The notes: a model not told the origin generated them from the letters alone. Shown: positions 9,339-22,624, counted from the stretch's first letter. The stretch: 64,000 nucleotides of DNA from Massilia eurypsychrophila (GCF_002760655.1 NZ_PDOC01000003.1:62001-126000), one strand, 5' to 3'. Numbers and translations: made by a program.

Positions 9339-9380
9339 TTGCGCTAGATCAAACACAGACCTGTCGACCATCTTTACACT
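9339..9380 (+). promoter_or_regulatory. FNR/Anr-type operator and -10 box upstream of the hemerythrin-like gene
   Basis: TTGCG-CTAG-ATCAA (9339-9352) matches the FNR consensus TTGAT-N4-ATCAA at eight of ten fixed positions. A TACACT -10 box follows at 9375-9380. The operator centre would lie about 41.5 bp before a start near 9387, the class II activator spacing. The gene starts at 9502. Confidence 0.45.
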
Positions 9381-9501
9381 CATTCATTCGGGCTGATGAC
9401 AAAAGCAACTCACTCCAAGCCGGTTCCAACCACGACATTCCTCGCCGAAGCATTGGCTCCCACCTGGCGGGCCGGCGTCGCGCTGGGCAAAAGGAGAACG
9501 A

Positions 9502-10092
9502 ATGCTAACTGCAACATACACGCTGGTTGCCCTGTCGGTCGAGCAAGCAAGCGTCCGAGTAAGTCTGCAGTCCCTACAAAAAGTGCTCTATAACAATTTC
9601 GTCCAACAGCGCGCGCTGACCCCAGGCCAGGTTGACTACGCGTGCGACGCGCTGCGCCGCCTGTATGACACTTGCCACTGGCGCAAGATCGAAAAATTCC
9701 TCATTCCGGCCATCCACCGCGCCACCCACGAAGCGGACCAGTTGCTTGCCGAGCTCGACCATCTCAACAGCACGGCCGCCGAGGCGATGGGCGAAATCGC
9801 CGAACGGTTCGCCGGCTTGTCGGTCGACTCCGCCGACCGCGTCGCCGACTTTTGCGCGGCGGTCGACACGTTCTGCAATTCATTGCTGCAGCGCCTGGCG
9901 CGCGAAGAACAGGAATTGTTTCCCGTTGCCCGCACCGTCATCTCCGGCGAAGCGTGGTTCTCGATCGCCAACAAGATGCTGGCCCACGAAGCCTACATGC
10001 AGGAAACCAAGCCGCGTCCGGGCCCTGTCGCACCGATCGCGCGTGGCCGCCTGGCCAGCCAGCGCGCCAGCCGCGTTACGTTGACGCACTGA
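9502..10092 (+). CDS. hemerythrin-like four-helix protein
   Basis: The 196-residue product is all-helical in character and carries spaced His/Glu residues typical of the HHE hemerythrin fold: IEKFLIPAIHRATHEADQL near 70, REEQELFPVA near 135 and an AHEAY near 158. Hemerythrin-like proteins bind a di-iron centre and O2 or NO. Not every canonical ligand can be placed with certainty, so the fold is a probable rather than firm call. A strong AAAGGAGAACG site precedes the ATG. An FNR/Anr-like operator lies 150 bp upstream, which would suit an oxygen- or NO-related protein. The C-terminus is basic and disordered. Confidence 0.6.
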   Translation: MLTATYTLVALSVEQASVRVSLQSLQKVLYNNFVQQRALTPGQVDYACDALRRLYDTCHWRKIEKFLIPAIHRATHEADQLLAELDHLNSTAAEAMGEIAERFAGLSVDSADRVADFCAAVDTFCNSLLQRLAREEQELFPVARTVISGEAWFSIANKMLAHEAYMQETKPRPGPVAPIARGRLASQRASRVTLTH

Positions 10093-10252
10093 TTTCTCCG
10101 CATCTGTTCTGCGCTGCGCGCCCGGACGGGCGCGTGCCGGCCACGCCTGCCGCCAGATTCCCTGAACGCATCATCTGCCTGCACGGCGGCCGAATCGCCG
10201 CTTATCCTGCCTTCTTGCTATCATGGCGGTTTTGAGCGATTGAGCCGACGTC

Positions 10253-12790
10253 ATGTTCGAATTCCTTTTCAAGCGCCCAGGCGAGAAGCCCGGCGAGACG
10301 CCTGCTGCGACGGCGCCGCAACCCGATCCTGCTGCCACGCCAGCCGGTTCGTCACGCGCGCTGCAAGCCGAAAAGGTGAAGCAGCTGGCCGGCGACGAGG
10401 CCGCCGCGGTCGAGTTCATCCTGCAATCCGAGTTTTCCGAATTGCGGCTGGCGGCGGCAGAGTTTGTCCACACGCCGGCGCAGCTCGAGCGTGTCCACAC
10501 CGCCATCCGCAATACCGACCGGCGCGTGGCCAAGCTGATGCAGTCGCGGCTGGACGCCATCCGCCACCACCAGGCCGAACTGCAGCGTGGCCAGGCGTGC
10601 ATCGACCAGGCCGCGCAACTGCTCAAAGACGAAAAGCTCACGCCCAATCACGTCGCCGAACTTGACCGGCGCTGGTCGGTCATCGCCGCGCCCGAGCTGG
10701 TGGGCGAATTCGACGCCATCCGCGCCGCGCTGGCGCAGCGCCTCGAAGCCCAGGTCGGGCTGCAGCGTGGCGTCATCGACAGTGTCGCCGCGCTGCGCAA
10801 GCTGGCCGCCAGCCCCTTGCCGGCAGCCGACGTCGCCGCCCAGCTCGAACAACTCGCCGCCGCCCACGCCGCCGCGCTGGCAGCGCCGGAGCACGCCTCG
10901 CTGCCGCGCAACCTGGTCAACGAATTCGCCGCCGAACATGCCCGCGTCAGCGCCAGCCTTGGCGCCATTGCGCAAGGCGAAGGCGCGCTCGCTGCGCGCG
11001 AGGCGCTGCTGGCCGAGTGGCAGGGTGCTACCACGCCGCTCAACGCCGATTCGTTGCGGCGCGAATGGAGCAAGCTGCCGGCGGCGCCGGCCGGCGACGC
11101 CGCGGCCGGCCTGCAGCAGCGCTACGACGCGCTGCTGGCAGCGATCCCGCCGGAGCAGCGCAAGCCGAAGGAAGCACGGCCGGCAGGGCAGCCGAAGTCG
11201 CCGCCCGCCGGCGCCGACCAGCAATTCCTCGACCACCTGAGTGCGATGGAAGCGGCGCTCGAACACGGCTCGCTCGGCACCGCCGCTGAACACGACAAGG
11301 CGCTCAAGGACAGCAAGGGCGTGCGCCTGACGCCGGCGCAGTCGGACCGCCTGGCGCATGCGCGCGGCGAACTCAAACGCCTGTCGGACTGGGCGCGCTG
11401 GGGCGGCAACGTCTCGCGCGAAGAGCTGATCAAGTCGGTCGAACAGCTGACCACCCAGTCGCTGGCGATGAGCGAGCTGGCCAAGAAGGTCGGCAGCATG
11501 CGCGAACGCTGGAAGGCGCTCGATACCTTGTCCGGCGCCGCGCCGAAAAGCCTGTGGGAGCGCTTCGACGCCGCCTGCAGCGCCGCCTATGCGCCGGCCG
11601 CCGCCCACTTCAAGCACCTGGCCGAAGAGCGCCACACCAACGCGGCCAAGGCGCAGGCGATCATCGCCGAAGCGACCGCCGAAGCGGCCAGGCTGGAAAT
11701 TGCCGACAGCGTCGACTGGAAGCACATGGCAGTCACGGTGCAGCGCCTGCGCCTGGGTTGGAGCCACCTGGGCGCGATCGACCGCAAGGAGAAAAAGCAC
11801 CTCGACCAGCAGTTCACCGATGCGCTCAACGTGCTGCAAGGCCCGCTCGAGCAGCAGCGCAAGTCGGAAGTGGCGCACCGCGAGGAACTTATCGAGCAGG
11901 TCGCCGCCCTCGATCCCGCCGACCGCCACGCGCTCGACGCATTGCGCGCGGCGCAGGAGCGCTGGCAGGAACTGGCGCGCGCGCTGCCGCTCGAACGCAA
12001 GGCCGAACAGGCCATGTGGCACCGCTTCCGCGCCGCCTGCGACGCCGTCTTCGCCAAGCGCAAAGAGAGCGCGCACGCCGCCGACGCCGAGCGCCGCTCG
12101 CACCAGGCGGCCAAGGACGCCATCTCCGCGCGCCTCGAGGCAGCCGCCGAGACCGGCCTCGATGTGGCAAGCGCGGCGCGCTTGCTGCGCCAAGCTGCCA
12201 CCGAATGGCATGCGGCCGGACCGGTGCCGCGCGCGGCCGAGACCAAGGTCGACAAGCGCTATCACGCGGCGATCACCGCCGTCCAGCACCAGGCCGACAG
12301 CGCGCGCCGCGCCGCCGGCATCGCCCAGGCCAGCGCCTTGCGCGACAAGCTGCGCCTGTGCCAGCTGATCGAAACATCGCTCGCCAACGACAGCGCCGTT
12401 GAGCAGGACTGGGCCGCGCGCTGGGCCGCGCTGCCGCCGCTGCAGCCCGACTACGAACGCGCGCTCGGCTTCCGCTTCGAGGCCGCGCTTGCGGCGCTGA
12501 CGGGCGACCGTGCCGCCTACGTCGCAAAGCTCGAGCAGAACCGCCCCAAGCTGCTGCACGAAGTGCTGCGCCTGGAGATTGCGGCAGGCATCGACAGCGG
12601 CAGCGAGTTCGCCCGCGAGCGCCTCAAACTGCAGGTCGAAGTGCTGCAGTCGTCGCTCAAGTCGGGCCAGAAGCCGATGACCCAGGCCGCCCAGTTCCTG
12701 CAGCTGTGCGAGATGCCGGCGCTGGCCGACGACCGCACCGTCTCGCGCATCGAGCAGTTGTTCGCCCGCGTCGGCAAGGAAGCGCGGTGA
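10253..12790 (+). CDS. DUF349 domain protein, 845 aa
   Basis: A long, Ala-rich helical protein with repeated DUF349 units; two clear ones contain LWERFDAACSAAYAPAAAHF near residue 434 and MWHRFRAACDAVFAKRKE near 588. It has no signal peptide or membrane segment. DUF349 proteins are widespread in Burkholderiales and their function is not established. Its stop overlaps the GTG start of moaE (GTGA at 12787-12790), so the two are co-transcribed, although a functional link to molybdopterin is not implied. Confidence 0.85.
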   Translation: MFEFLFKRPGEKPGETPAATAPQPDPAATPAGSSRALQAEKVKQLAGDEAAAVEFILQSEFSELRLAAAEFVHTPAQLERVHTAIRNTDRRVAKLMQSRLDAIRHHQAELQRGQACIDQAAQLLKDEKLTPNHVAELDRRWSVIAAPELVGEFDAIRAALAQRLEAQVGLQRGVIDSVAALRKLAASPLPAADVAAQLEQLAAAHAAALAAPEHASLPRNLVNEFAAEHARVSASLGAIAQGEGALAAREALLAEWQGATTPLNADSLRREWSKLPAAPAGDAAAGLQQRYDALLAAIPPEQRKPKEARPAGQPKSPPAGADQQFLDHLSAMEAALEHGSLGTAAEHDKALKDSKGVRLTPAQSDRLAHARGELKRLSDWARWGGNVSREELIKSVEQLTTQSLAMSELAKKVGSMRERWKALDTLSGAAPKSLWERFDAACSAAYAPAAAHFKHLAEERHTNAAKAQAIIAEATAEAARLEIADSVDWKHMAVTVQRLRLGWSHLGAIDRKEKKHLDQQFTDALNVLQGPLEQQRKSEVAHREELIEQVAALDPADRHALDALRAAQERWQELARALPLERKAEQAMWHRFRAACDAVFAKRKESAHAADAERRSHQAAKDAISARLEAAAETGLDVASAARLLRQAATEWHAAGPVPRAAETKVDKRYHAAITAVQHQADSARRAAGIAQASALRDKLRLCQLIETSLANDSAVEQDWAARWAALPPLQPDYERALGFRFEAALAALTGDRAAYVAKLEQNRPKLLHEVLRLEIAAGIDSGSEFARERLKLQVEVLQSSLKSGQKPMTQAAQFLQLCEMPALADDRTVSRIEQLFARVGKEAR

Positions 12791-13245
12791 AACAGGTCAG
12801 GGTGCAGCAGGGCGACTTCGATCTGTCGACCGAGGTGGCGCGCCTGCGCGCGGACGATCCGCGGGTCGGCGCCGTGGTCAGTTTTGTCGGCGCCGTGCGC
12901 GACATGAACGACGGCGCCAGCGTGGCCGAGATGGAGCTCGAACACTATCCCGGCATGACGGAGCAGTCGCTTGTGCGCATCGTCGACCAGGCCTGCGCGC
13001 GCTGGCCGCTGTCCGGCGCGCTGGTCATCCACCGCGTCGGGCCGCTCTTGCCGATGGAGCAGATCGTGCTGGTCGCCTGCAGCGCGGCGCACCGCGGCGA
13101 AGCGTTTGCCGCCTGCGAATTCATCATCGACTATCTCAAGACCGACGCCCCGTTCTGGAAAAAAGAACAGACGCCGGACGGCGCGCGCTGGGTTGACGCG
13201 CGCGTCACCGACGATGCCGCGATGGCCAAGTGGGCCAGCCCTTGA
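12787..13245 (+). CDS. moaE: molybdopterin synthase catalytic subunit MoaE
   Basis: MoaE transfers sulfur from MoaD thiocarboxylate to precursor Z to make molybdopterin. The 152-residue product has the family landmarks: VSFVGAVRD near 34, LEHYPGMTE near 49, IHRVGPLLPMEQIVLVACSAAHR near 81-103 and DYLKTDAPFWKKE near 115-127, which supplies the catalytic lysines. The start is GTG at 12787 with an AAGGAAG ribosome site, overlapping the previous stop. No moaD or moaA is in the window. Confidence 0.93.
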   Translation: MKQVRVQQGDFDLSTEVARLRADDPRVGAVVSFVGAVRDMNDGASVAEMELEHYPGMTEQSLVRIVDQACARWPLSGALVIHRVGPLLPMEQIVLVACSAAHRGEAFAACEFIIDYLKTDAPFWKKEQTPDGARWVDARVTDDAAMAKWASP

Positions 13246-13616
13246 GCTGGCTCGCGGTGGGGCTGGGCGCCGCGCTCGGCGCCTGGCTGCGCTGGGGACT
13301 GGCGCTGTGGCTCGGCGGCGTGCACGGCAAGCTCCATCTGGGCACGCTGCTGGCCAACCTGGGCGGTGGCTACCTGGTCGGCATCGCGCTTGGTTTTTTT
13401 GCCGCGTCCCCGCACGTGGCGCCGGAGTGGCGCCTGTTCGCCATCACCGGCATCCTCGGCGGGCTGACGACGTTTTCCACCTTCTCCGGAGAATCGGTGC
13501 TGATGCTGCAGCGCGGCGACTACGGCTGGGCGCTGGCCCACTCTGCGCTGCACCTGTTCGGCTCGATCGCCTTTTGCATCGCCGGCTTCGCCACGTGGCG
13601 CGCGTTGTCTTCTTGA
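13230..13616 (+). CDS. crcB: fluoride exporter CrcB/Fluc
   Basis: CrcB is a small dual-topology channel that expels fluoride. The product, about 124-128 residues, has four membrane segments and the conserved [12 protein letters not shown] motif near residue 77, with an N-terminal [12 protein letters not shown] and a NLGGGYLVG segment. The start may be GTG at 13230, overlapping moaE, or TTG at 13242 right at the moaE stop. No fluoride riboswitch was found upstream; the gene seems to depend on the upstream operon. Its last codons overlap the -35 element of the clpB heat-shock promoter. Confidence 0.92.
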   Translation: MGQPLSWLAVGLGAALGAWLRWGLALWLGGVHGKLHLGTLLANLGGGYLVGIALGFFAASPHVAPEWRLFAITGILGGLTTFSTFSGESVLMLQRGDYGWALAHSALHLFGSIAFCIAGFATWRALSS

Positions 13617-13642
13617 CTTGAAAAGCGGGTCGACACCCCAAT
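13617..13642 (+). promoter_or_regulatory. sigma-32 heat-shock promoter of clpB
   Basis: CTTGAAA (13617-13623) and CCCCAAT (13636-13642) are separated by 12 bp, a close match to the RpoH consensus CTTGAAA-N11-16-CCCCATnT. It starts right after the crcB stop and 38 bp before the clpB ATG. Confidence 0.8.
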
Positions 13643-13679
13643 CTGTTCGGTATCAAGGACAAAATTGGGGAGTTTTACC

Positions 13680-16307
<2,628 letters not shown>

Positions 16308-16343
16308 CGATGCGCGATCAATCGCACGCCTGACACGATACAG

Positions 16344-16372
16344 GGCGGGCGCTGGAGAATCCAGCGCCCGCC
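16344..16372 (+). terminator. strong hairpin after clpB (possible terminator)
   Basis: A perfect 13-bp GC-rich stem (16344-16356 with 16360-16372) closes a GAA loop. No T-run follows, so it may be a Rho-dependent stop or an mRNA-stabilising hairpin rather than an intrinsic terminator. Confidence 0.5.
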
Positions 16373-16516
16373 TCATCGACGCATCCCCAACGCGCACAAA
16401 CATTCACGTCGCCATTCGCCCCGATGCGTACCTACGCAGCCAGCATAAACAGAGTCCGCCCAACTCGACCAAAGAATCTGGCTACAATATCTGCTTGACC
16501 ACAGCAGGATGACCTC

Positions 16517-17725
16517 ATGCAATCGGCTTCACTGCGACAGGACGCGCGCGTCATCGGGCTCGTTGGCCTGGCCCACGGCGTCTCCCACTTTTATCATTTG
16601 CTGCTGGCCGCAGTGTTCCCGTGGCTGAAGCCCGCCTTCGACCTGACCTACTCGCAGCTCGGCCTGTTGATGACGGTATTCTTCATCGTCTCCGGTGTTG
16701 GCCAGGCACTGGCCGGCTTCGTGGTCGACCGCGTCGGCGCCAGCCGCGTGCTGATGGGCGGGCTGGCGCTGCTCGGCGTCGCCGCGCTGCTGTTGGCCGG
16801 CGCCCAGGACTACCCGATGCTGCTGTGCGGCTCGCTCATCGCCGGCATGGGCAACGCGGTGTTCCATCCGGCCGACTACACTATCCTCAACCAGCGCGTG
16901 TCGAAAGCGCGCCTGGCGCACGGCTTCTCGGTGCATGGCGTCAGCGGTAGCCTCGGCTGGGCGGCGGCGCCCGTGTTCCTCGGCGGCGTGGCCGCCATGT
17001 CCGACTGGCGCACCGCAGTGCTGGCCGCCGCCGCCATCCCGTCCACCATGCTGCTGTTGGTGTTCCTCAACCGCGCCGCCTTGCGCGCCGACCCGCCCGC
17101 GCGCGTCAAACCCGGCCAGAAGGAGGAGAGCGCGTTCGCTTTCCTGCGCCTGCCAACCGTGTGGATGTGCTTCAGCTTCTTCTTCCTGTCGTCGATCGCG
17201 CTGGCCGGCATCCAGAGTTTTGCTTCCTCCAGCCTGGTGGCGATGTACCACGTGTCGCTGGCCTCGGCCACCACTGCCTACACGGCCTTCATGCTGGCCT
17301 CGGCCGGCGGCATGCTGGCCGGCGGTTTCATCGCCGCGCGTGCGCTCAACCACGACCGCATCATCACCATCGCCTTCGCCTTCGCCGCCGCGCTGGCCGT
17401 GCTGCTGGCGATGGCGCTCACGCCCGGCTGGATGGTGGTGCCGCTGATGGCGGCCATTGGCTTCGCCTCCGGCGTGGCCGGGCCGTCGCGCGACTTGCTG
17501 ATCCGCTCCGCCGCGCCGAGCAACGCCACCGGGCGCGTGTTCGGCGTCGTCTACTCGGGCCTCGACACCGGCCTGGCGGTCGGACCGCTGATGTTCGGCG
17601 CCATGATGGACGCGGACCGGCCGTCGTGGGTCTTCCTTTGTGTCGGACTCTTTTATGCGCTGTCGATCGCCACCGCGGTTAGCGTTGGCGTCAGCAAGCG
17701 CCCGCAAGGGCTTCAAAAAGCCTAG
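16517..17725 (+). CDS. MFS transporter
   Basis: The 402-residue protein has about 12 membrane segments and the major-facilitator signature [16 protein letters not shown] after TM2. The opening ([19 protein letters not shown]) resembles the fosmidomycin-resistance-like branch of MFS. A central cytoplasmic loop near 195-215 separates the two six-helix bundles. Substrate is unknown. It lies 209 bp after clpB and 34 bp before rraA on the same strand; no shared pathway is evident. Confidence 0.85.
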   Translation: MQSASLRQDARVIGLVGLAHGVSHFYHLLLAAVFPWLKPAFDLTYSQLGLLMTVFFIVSGVGQALAGFVVDRVGASRVLMGGLALLGVAALLLAGAQDYPMLLCGSLIAGMGNAVFHPADYTILNQRVSKARLAHGFSVHGVSGSLGWAAAPVFLGGVAAMSDWRTAVLAAAAIPSTMLLLVFLNRAALRADPPARVKPGQKEESAFAFLRLPTVWMCFSFFFLSSIALAGIQSFASSSLVAMYHVSLASATTAYTAFMLASAGGMLAGGFIAARALNHDRIITIAFAFAAALAVLLAMALTPGWMVVPLMAAIGFASGVAGPSRDLLIRSAAPSNATGRVFGVVYSGLDTGLAVGPLMFGAMMDADRPSWVFLCVGLFYALSIATAVSVGVSKRPQGLQKA

Positions 17726-17759
17726 AATCGTCATCAACCATTCTCACTGGACCACTGCC

Positions 17760-18254
17760 ATGGACTTCGCCACCACCGATCTTTGCGACGCACACACCGA
17801 CCTGCTTGACGACGGCCGGCTGGCCGCGCTGCCGCCGGGGTTTCGCCTGTTCGGGCAGCGCGTCAAGTTCGCCGGGCCGGCGGCCACGCTGGAAGTCTTC
17901 GAAGACAATGCGCTGGTGCGCAGCGCGCTCGAGGGCCCCGGCGGCGGGCGCGTGCTGGTGGTCGACGGCGGCGCCAGCATGCGGCGCGCGCTGGTCGGCG
18001 GCCAGCTGGCGCTGCTGGCGCAAGACAACGGCTGGAGCGGCATCGTCGTCAACGGCTGCGTGCGCGATTCGGACGAGATCAATAGCTGCGAGATCGGCGT
18101 GCGCGCGCTCGCCACCCACCCGCAACGAGCAGCCAGGGCCGGCGTCGGCGCGGTCGATGTCGCCATCCTGATCGGCGGCGTCAAGATTCGTCCAGGTGAC
18201 TGGATCTACGCCGATGCCGACGGCATCCTGGTGGCGCAACAACAGCTCGCCTGA
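17760..18254 (+). CDS. rraA: RraA-family protein (RNase E inhibitor / HMG aldolase)
   Basis: The family includes RraA, which inhibits RNase E, and the 4-hydroxy-4-methyl-2-oxoglutarate aldolases. The 164-residue product carries the shared fold and the metal and substrate motif G-x20-R-D, ending in NGCVRD with R102 and D103. Because the aldolase residues are kept, lyase activity is possible alongside RNase E binding. The ATG at 17760 gives the usual [12 protein letters not shown] start. Confidence 0.9.
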   Translation: MDFATTDLCDAHTDLLDDGRLAALPPGFRLFGQRVKFAGPAATLEVFEDNALVRSALEGPGGGRVLVVDGGASMRRALVGGQLALLAQDNGWSGIVVNGCVRDSDEINSCEIGVRALATHPQRAARAGVGAVDVAILIGGVKIRPGDWIYADADGILVAQQQLA

Positions 18255-18602
18255 TCACTTCGGCTCGGCTAACCTCCGGTATTTAGTTGCCCGTCGTCAA
18301 GTCTGACGAGCGGGCCAACTATTACCATGGGCCTTGCCCGTACGCCTGGGTCACCATCCTTTTTCATGTGGCGGTCGCGTCTTTCCGCATCGTGAAACTA
18401 CCGGCGGAAGACGGCGGCCCAACTCTCCCATTTTGAGAAATTTTGTATCGCATCGCGAAATGGACACGCCAAGGCTATGAATATGCAGGATATTTTCTAG
18501 CTTATATGTCTTATATAAGAGTATGTTTCGTGGCCAGATCAGGTCTACCATGTCTATAACGGATTTCGCGTATTAACTCAGCATCGCATCGAGAAGAACA
18601 TC
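18255..18602. other. 348-bp AT-rich regulatory gap upstream of aceA
   Basis: No gene was found. The region is much richer in A+T than its flanks, especially 18425-18530. It contains a perfect 12-bp palindrome TCTTATATAAGA at 18509-18520 and an AT-rich AAATTTTGTATCGCATCGCGAAATG stretch near 18435-18460. These look like operator or upstream-activating sites for isocitrate lyase control. I cannot assign the regulator. Confidence 0.45.
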
Positions 18603-19901
<1,299 letters not shown>

Positions 19902-19940
19902 GTCGCCAACATGTCGCCGGCACCTGTAGCCATCACTTCC

Positions 19941-19985
19941 GGGGTCTGACCGGGACGCGCAGTCCTTGAGTCAGACCCCTTTTAC
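19941..19985 (+). terminator. terminator built from a GGGGTCTGAC repeat
   Basis: GGGGTCTGAC (19941-19950) pairs perfectly with GTCAGACCCC (19970-19979), followed by TTTTA. It is the same sequence family as the repeats at 2727 and 23453, here in the opposite arm order, and is placed to end aceA transcription. Confidence 0.65.
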
Positions 19986-20101
19986 CTCCTCGCAAACTGC
20001 CGAAATTCTCCACAAAGGCCATTGTGGTGGATAATGGCGACATATTCCGCCGCATGTTTCGTCTGCCGCGCGCCGTTTCATCTAAATTTTTTGGAATTCC
20101 C

Positions 20102-21229
20102 ATGCTTAGCTACCGCCACGCCTTTCACGCGGGTAATCACGCCGATGTCCTGAAGCATTTCGTGCAGATCCAGTTGCATGAGTACATGAATCAGAAGGAC
20201 ACCGCCTACACCTACATCGACACCCACTCGGGCGCCGGCGTGTATGCGCTGGACGGCGGTTACGCCGCCAAGAACGCCGAGTACGAGACCGGCATCGGAC
20301 CGCTGTGGGAGCGGTCCGACATGCCCAAGCAACTGGCCGATTACGTCAGCCTGGTCAAGGGGCTCAATCCAAGCGGCAAGATGCGCTACTACCCCGGGTC
20401 GCCATATTGCGCCGACAAGGCGATGCGCGAGCAGGACCGCCTGCGCCTGTTCGAGCTGCATCCGGCGGACGCCAAGATCCTTGCCGACAATTTTCGCAAG
20501 GTGGCCGAGCACGCGGCCGCCCAGGGCGAACGCCCGACCGCGCGCGGCAAGCGCGTGCTGGTCGAGCGCGGCGATGGCTTCCACGCGCTCAAAACGCTGC
20601 TGCCGCCGCCGTCGCGCCGTGCGCTGGTGCTGATCGACCCGCCGTACGAAGACAAGCAGGATTACCGCAAGGTGCGCGAGGCGCTGGAAGATGCGCTCGG
20701 TCGCTTCCCGACCGGCATCTTCGCGATCTGGTATCCGGTGCTGCAGCGCATGGAATCGCGCCAGTTCGCCGACAAGCTCAAGCGCCTGGCTGCCAAGGAA
20801 TGGCTGAACGTGACGCTGACCGTGTCGACCCCCGGCCCGGACGGTTTCGGCTTGCACAGCAGCGGCATGTTCATTCTCAATCCGCCGTACACGCTGGAGC
20901 CGACGCTGCGCCAGGTGATGCCGTACCTGGTGCAAGTGCTGGGCAAGGATGCCGGCGCCACCTTCGTCATTGAATCGGGCACCCAGTTGACCGGCTCGTC
21001 GACCTCGCGAGTCGGTGCCAACGGCAGCGCCCGCGTCCCGGTCGGCAATGCACGCCGCGCCAGTCCGACGTCCGGCACCGGCTCGTTGCGCTTGCCTGGC
21101 CAGGCGCCGGCCGGCACGCCCGGCGCCGCCGGCGCCATCGGTCCGCGCGCACCGGCCAGCACGTCGTCGCCACGGCGCACCAGCGGCCGTCCGACCGGCC
21201 CGAGCAAGCCAGGATCGCGCCGTCCGTGA
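20102..21229 (+). CDS. rlmJ: 23S rRNA (adenine-2030-N6)-methyltransferase RlmJ
   Basis: RlmJ methylates A2030 of 23S rRNA. The start MLSYRHAFHAGNHADVLKH is diagnostic and sets the ATG at 20102 although the frame is open further upstream. The catalytic LIDPPYE motif lies near residue 178. The methyltransferase domain ends near 280, as in E. coli. A further tail of about 90 residues is rich in Ser, Thr, Pro, Gly and Arg and looks disordered and basic; such a tail could bind RNA. Confidence 0.92.
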   Translation: MLSYRHAFHAGNHADVLKHFVQIQLHEYMNQKDTAYTYIDTHSGAGVYALDGGYAAKNAEYETGIGPLWERSDMPKQLADYVSLVKGLNPSGKMRYYPGSPYCADKAMREQDRLRLFELHPADAKILADNFRKVAEHAAAQGERPTARGKRVLVERGDGFHALKTLLPPPSRRALVLIDPPYEDKQDYRKVREALEDALGRFPTGIFAIWYPVLQRMESRQFADKLKRLAAKEWLNVTLTVSTPGPDGFGLHSSGMFILNPPYTLEPTLRQVMPYLVQVLGKDAGATFVIESGTQLTGSSTSRVGANGSARVPVGNARRASPTSGTGSLRLPGQAPAGTPGAAGAIGPRAPASTSSPRRTSGRPTGPSKPGSRRP

Positions 21230-21355
21230 TGGTGTGCAGGTTTCGATGTCGAAATGTAAATTAAATTTGATTTTGTAGTATAGTCAAGGAGAGGGCGCCC
21301 CGGCCGCTTAACTGGCTGGGCGATTGTGCGCCCATTTGTTCCTTTGGGGGTACCT

Positions 21356-22624
21356 GTGCCTATCGATGCAACGGCCCAGTTGTCTTTGCCGTTCGACCAA
21401 TTCTTCCTCGCGCGTCAGCCCATCCTGGGGCGTGACCAGCGTCTGGTCGCCTTCGAACTGCTGTTCCGCACAGCAGGCTCGACCGAAGCGAACGTCACCG
21501 ATGACGCCGCCGCCACCGCGGCAGTGATTTCCCACGCGTCGCAACTGGGCATGGAGCACGTGGTCGGCGCGCAACTGGCGTTCGTCAACGTCAGCGCCGA
21601 ATCACTGATGGGCGACTATGTTCGCTTCCTGCCGGCCGAGAAGGTCATCCTGGAAATCCTCGAAACCGTCAGGGCGACGCCGGAGCTGGTGGCCCGCGTG
21701 GCCGAGCTGAAGGCGCTCGGTTTCAAGTTCGCGCTCGACGATGTCGTCGCTGAATCGGACGATGTGCGCGCCTTGTTCAAGCTGGTCGACATCATCAAGA
21801 TTGACGTCAAAGGTGTCGATCCGGCGCGGCTGCCGGCGCTGGCCGACGCGCTGCGGCGCGACAACAAGAAGCTGCTCGCCGAAAAGGTGGAGACGCAGGA
21901 GGAATTCAGCGCCTGCCTGGAACTGGGCTTCGAGTATTTCCAGGGCTTTTATTTTGCCCGCCCGGTCATCCTCAGCGGCAAGAAGATCGCCCCGTCGGAA
22001 TTGGCGATCCTGCACCTGCTCGAGCTGGTCGACTCGGACGCGGATGATCACACCATCGAGCTGGCGGTCAAGCGCGATGCCCTGATCAGCCTGAACTTGC
22101 TGCGTCTGGTCAACACGCCGGCCGCCGGTGTGCGCGGCAAGATCGACACGCTCGGCCAGGCCATCGAAGTGCTCGGCCGCCAGCAGTTGCAGCGCTGGCT
22201 GCAGATCTTGCTGTATGCAACGCCCGGCGCCAAGGTCGAGATGAATCTGCCGCTGCTGCAGATGGCGACCTTGCGCGGCAAGATGCTCGAACTGATGACG
22301 CTGAGGATCCATCCTGGCCAGCACGCGGCGGCCGATATGGCGTTCACGGTTGGCATCATGTCGCTGACCGAGGCGCTGTTTTCGATGTCGATGCGCGACA
22401 TCCTCGCCACCGTCGACGTCGCCGACGAAGTCAGTTCGGCGCTACTCGACCGGGAAGGCGAGTATGGCGACATGCTCAACGTCGTCGAAATCCTGGAAAA
22501 GGCCAAGTCGGGCAAGGCGCTGACGGCGGCCCTGCGCCTGCTCGACCTGACCATCAAGGACATGCGCGAGATCGAGATGGCCGCGTTCGAGTGGGTCAAC
22601 GAGCTGGCGCAAGAAGTGCACTAG
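21356..22624 (+). CDS. EAL/HDOD signalling protein (YuxH-like)
   Basis: The product combines an N-terminal EAL-like domain with a C-terminal HDOD domain. The EAL signature is changed (AFELLFR in place of xEALxR), and the metal-binding residues are not all evident, so c-di-GMP hydrolysis is unlikely and a binding or scaffolding role is more probable. The HDOD half begins near residue 200 (SELAILHLLELV) and includes the LLRLVNTPAAG helix. The GTG at 21356 has a GGGGG ribosome site 6 bp upstream; an alternative GTG at 21326 would add ten residues. Confidence 0.85.
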   Translation: MPIDATAQLSLPFDQFFLARQPILGRDQRLVAFELLFRTAGSTEANVTDDAAATAAVISHASQLGMEHVVGAQLAFVNVSAESLMGDYVRFLPAEKVILEILETVRATPELVARVAELKALGFKFALDDVVAESDDVRALFKLVDIIKIDVKGVDPARLPALADALRRDNKKLLAEKVETQEEFSACLELGFEYFQGFYFARPVILSGKKIAPSELAILHLLELVDSDADDHTIELAVKRDALISLNLLRLVNTPAAGVRGKIDTLGQAIEVLGRQQLQRWLQILLYATPGAKVEMNLPLLQMATLRGKMLELMTLRIHPGQHAAADMAFTVGIMSLTEALFSMSMRDILATVDVADEVSSALLDREGEYGDMLNVVEILEKAKSGKALTAALRLLDLTIKDMREIEMAAFEWVNELAQEVH

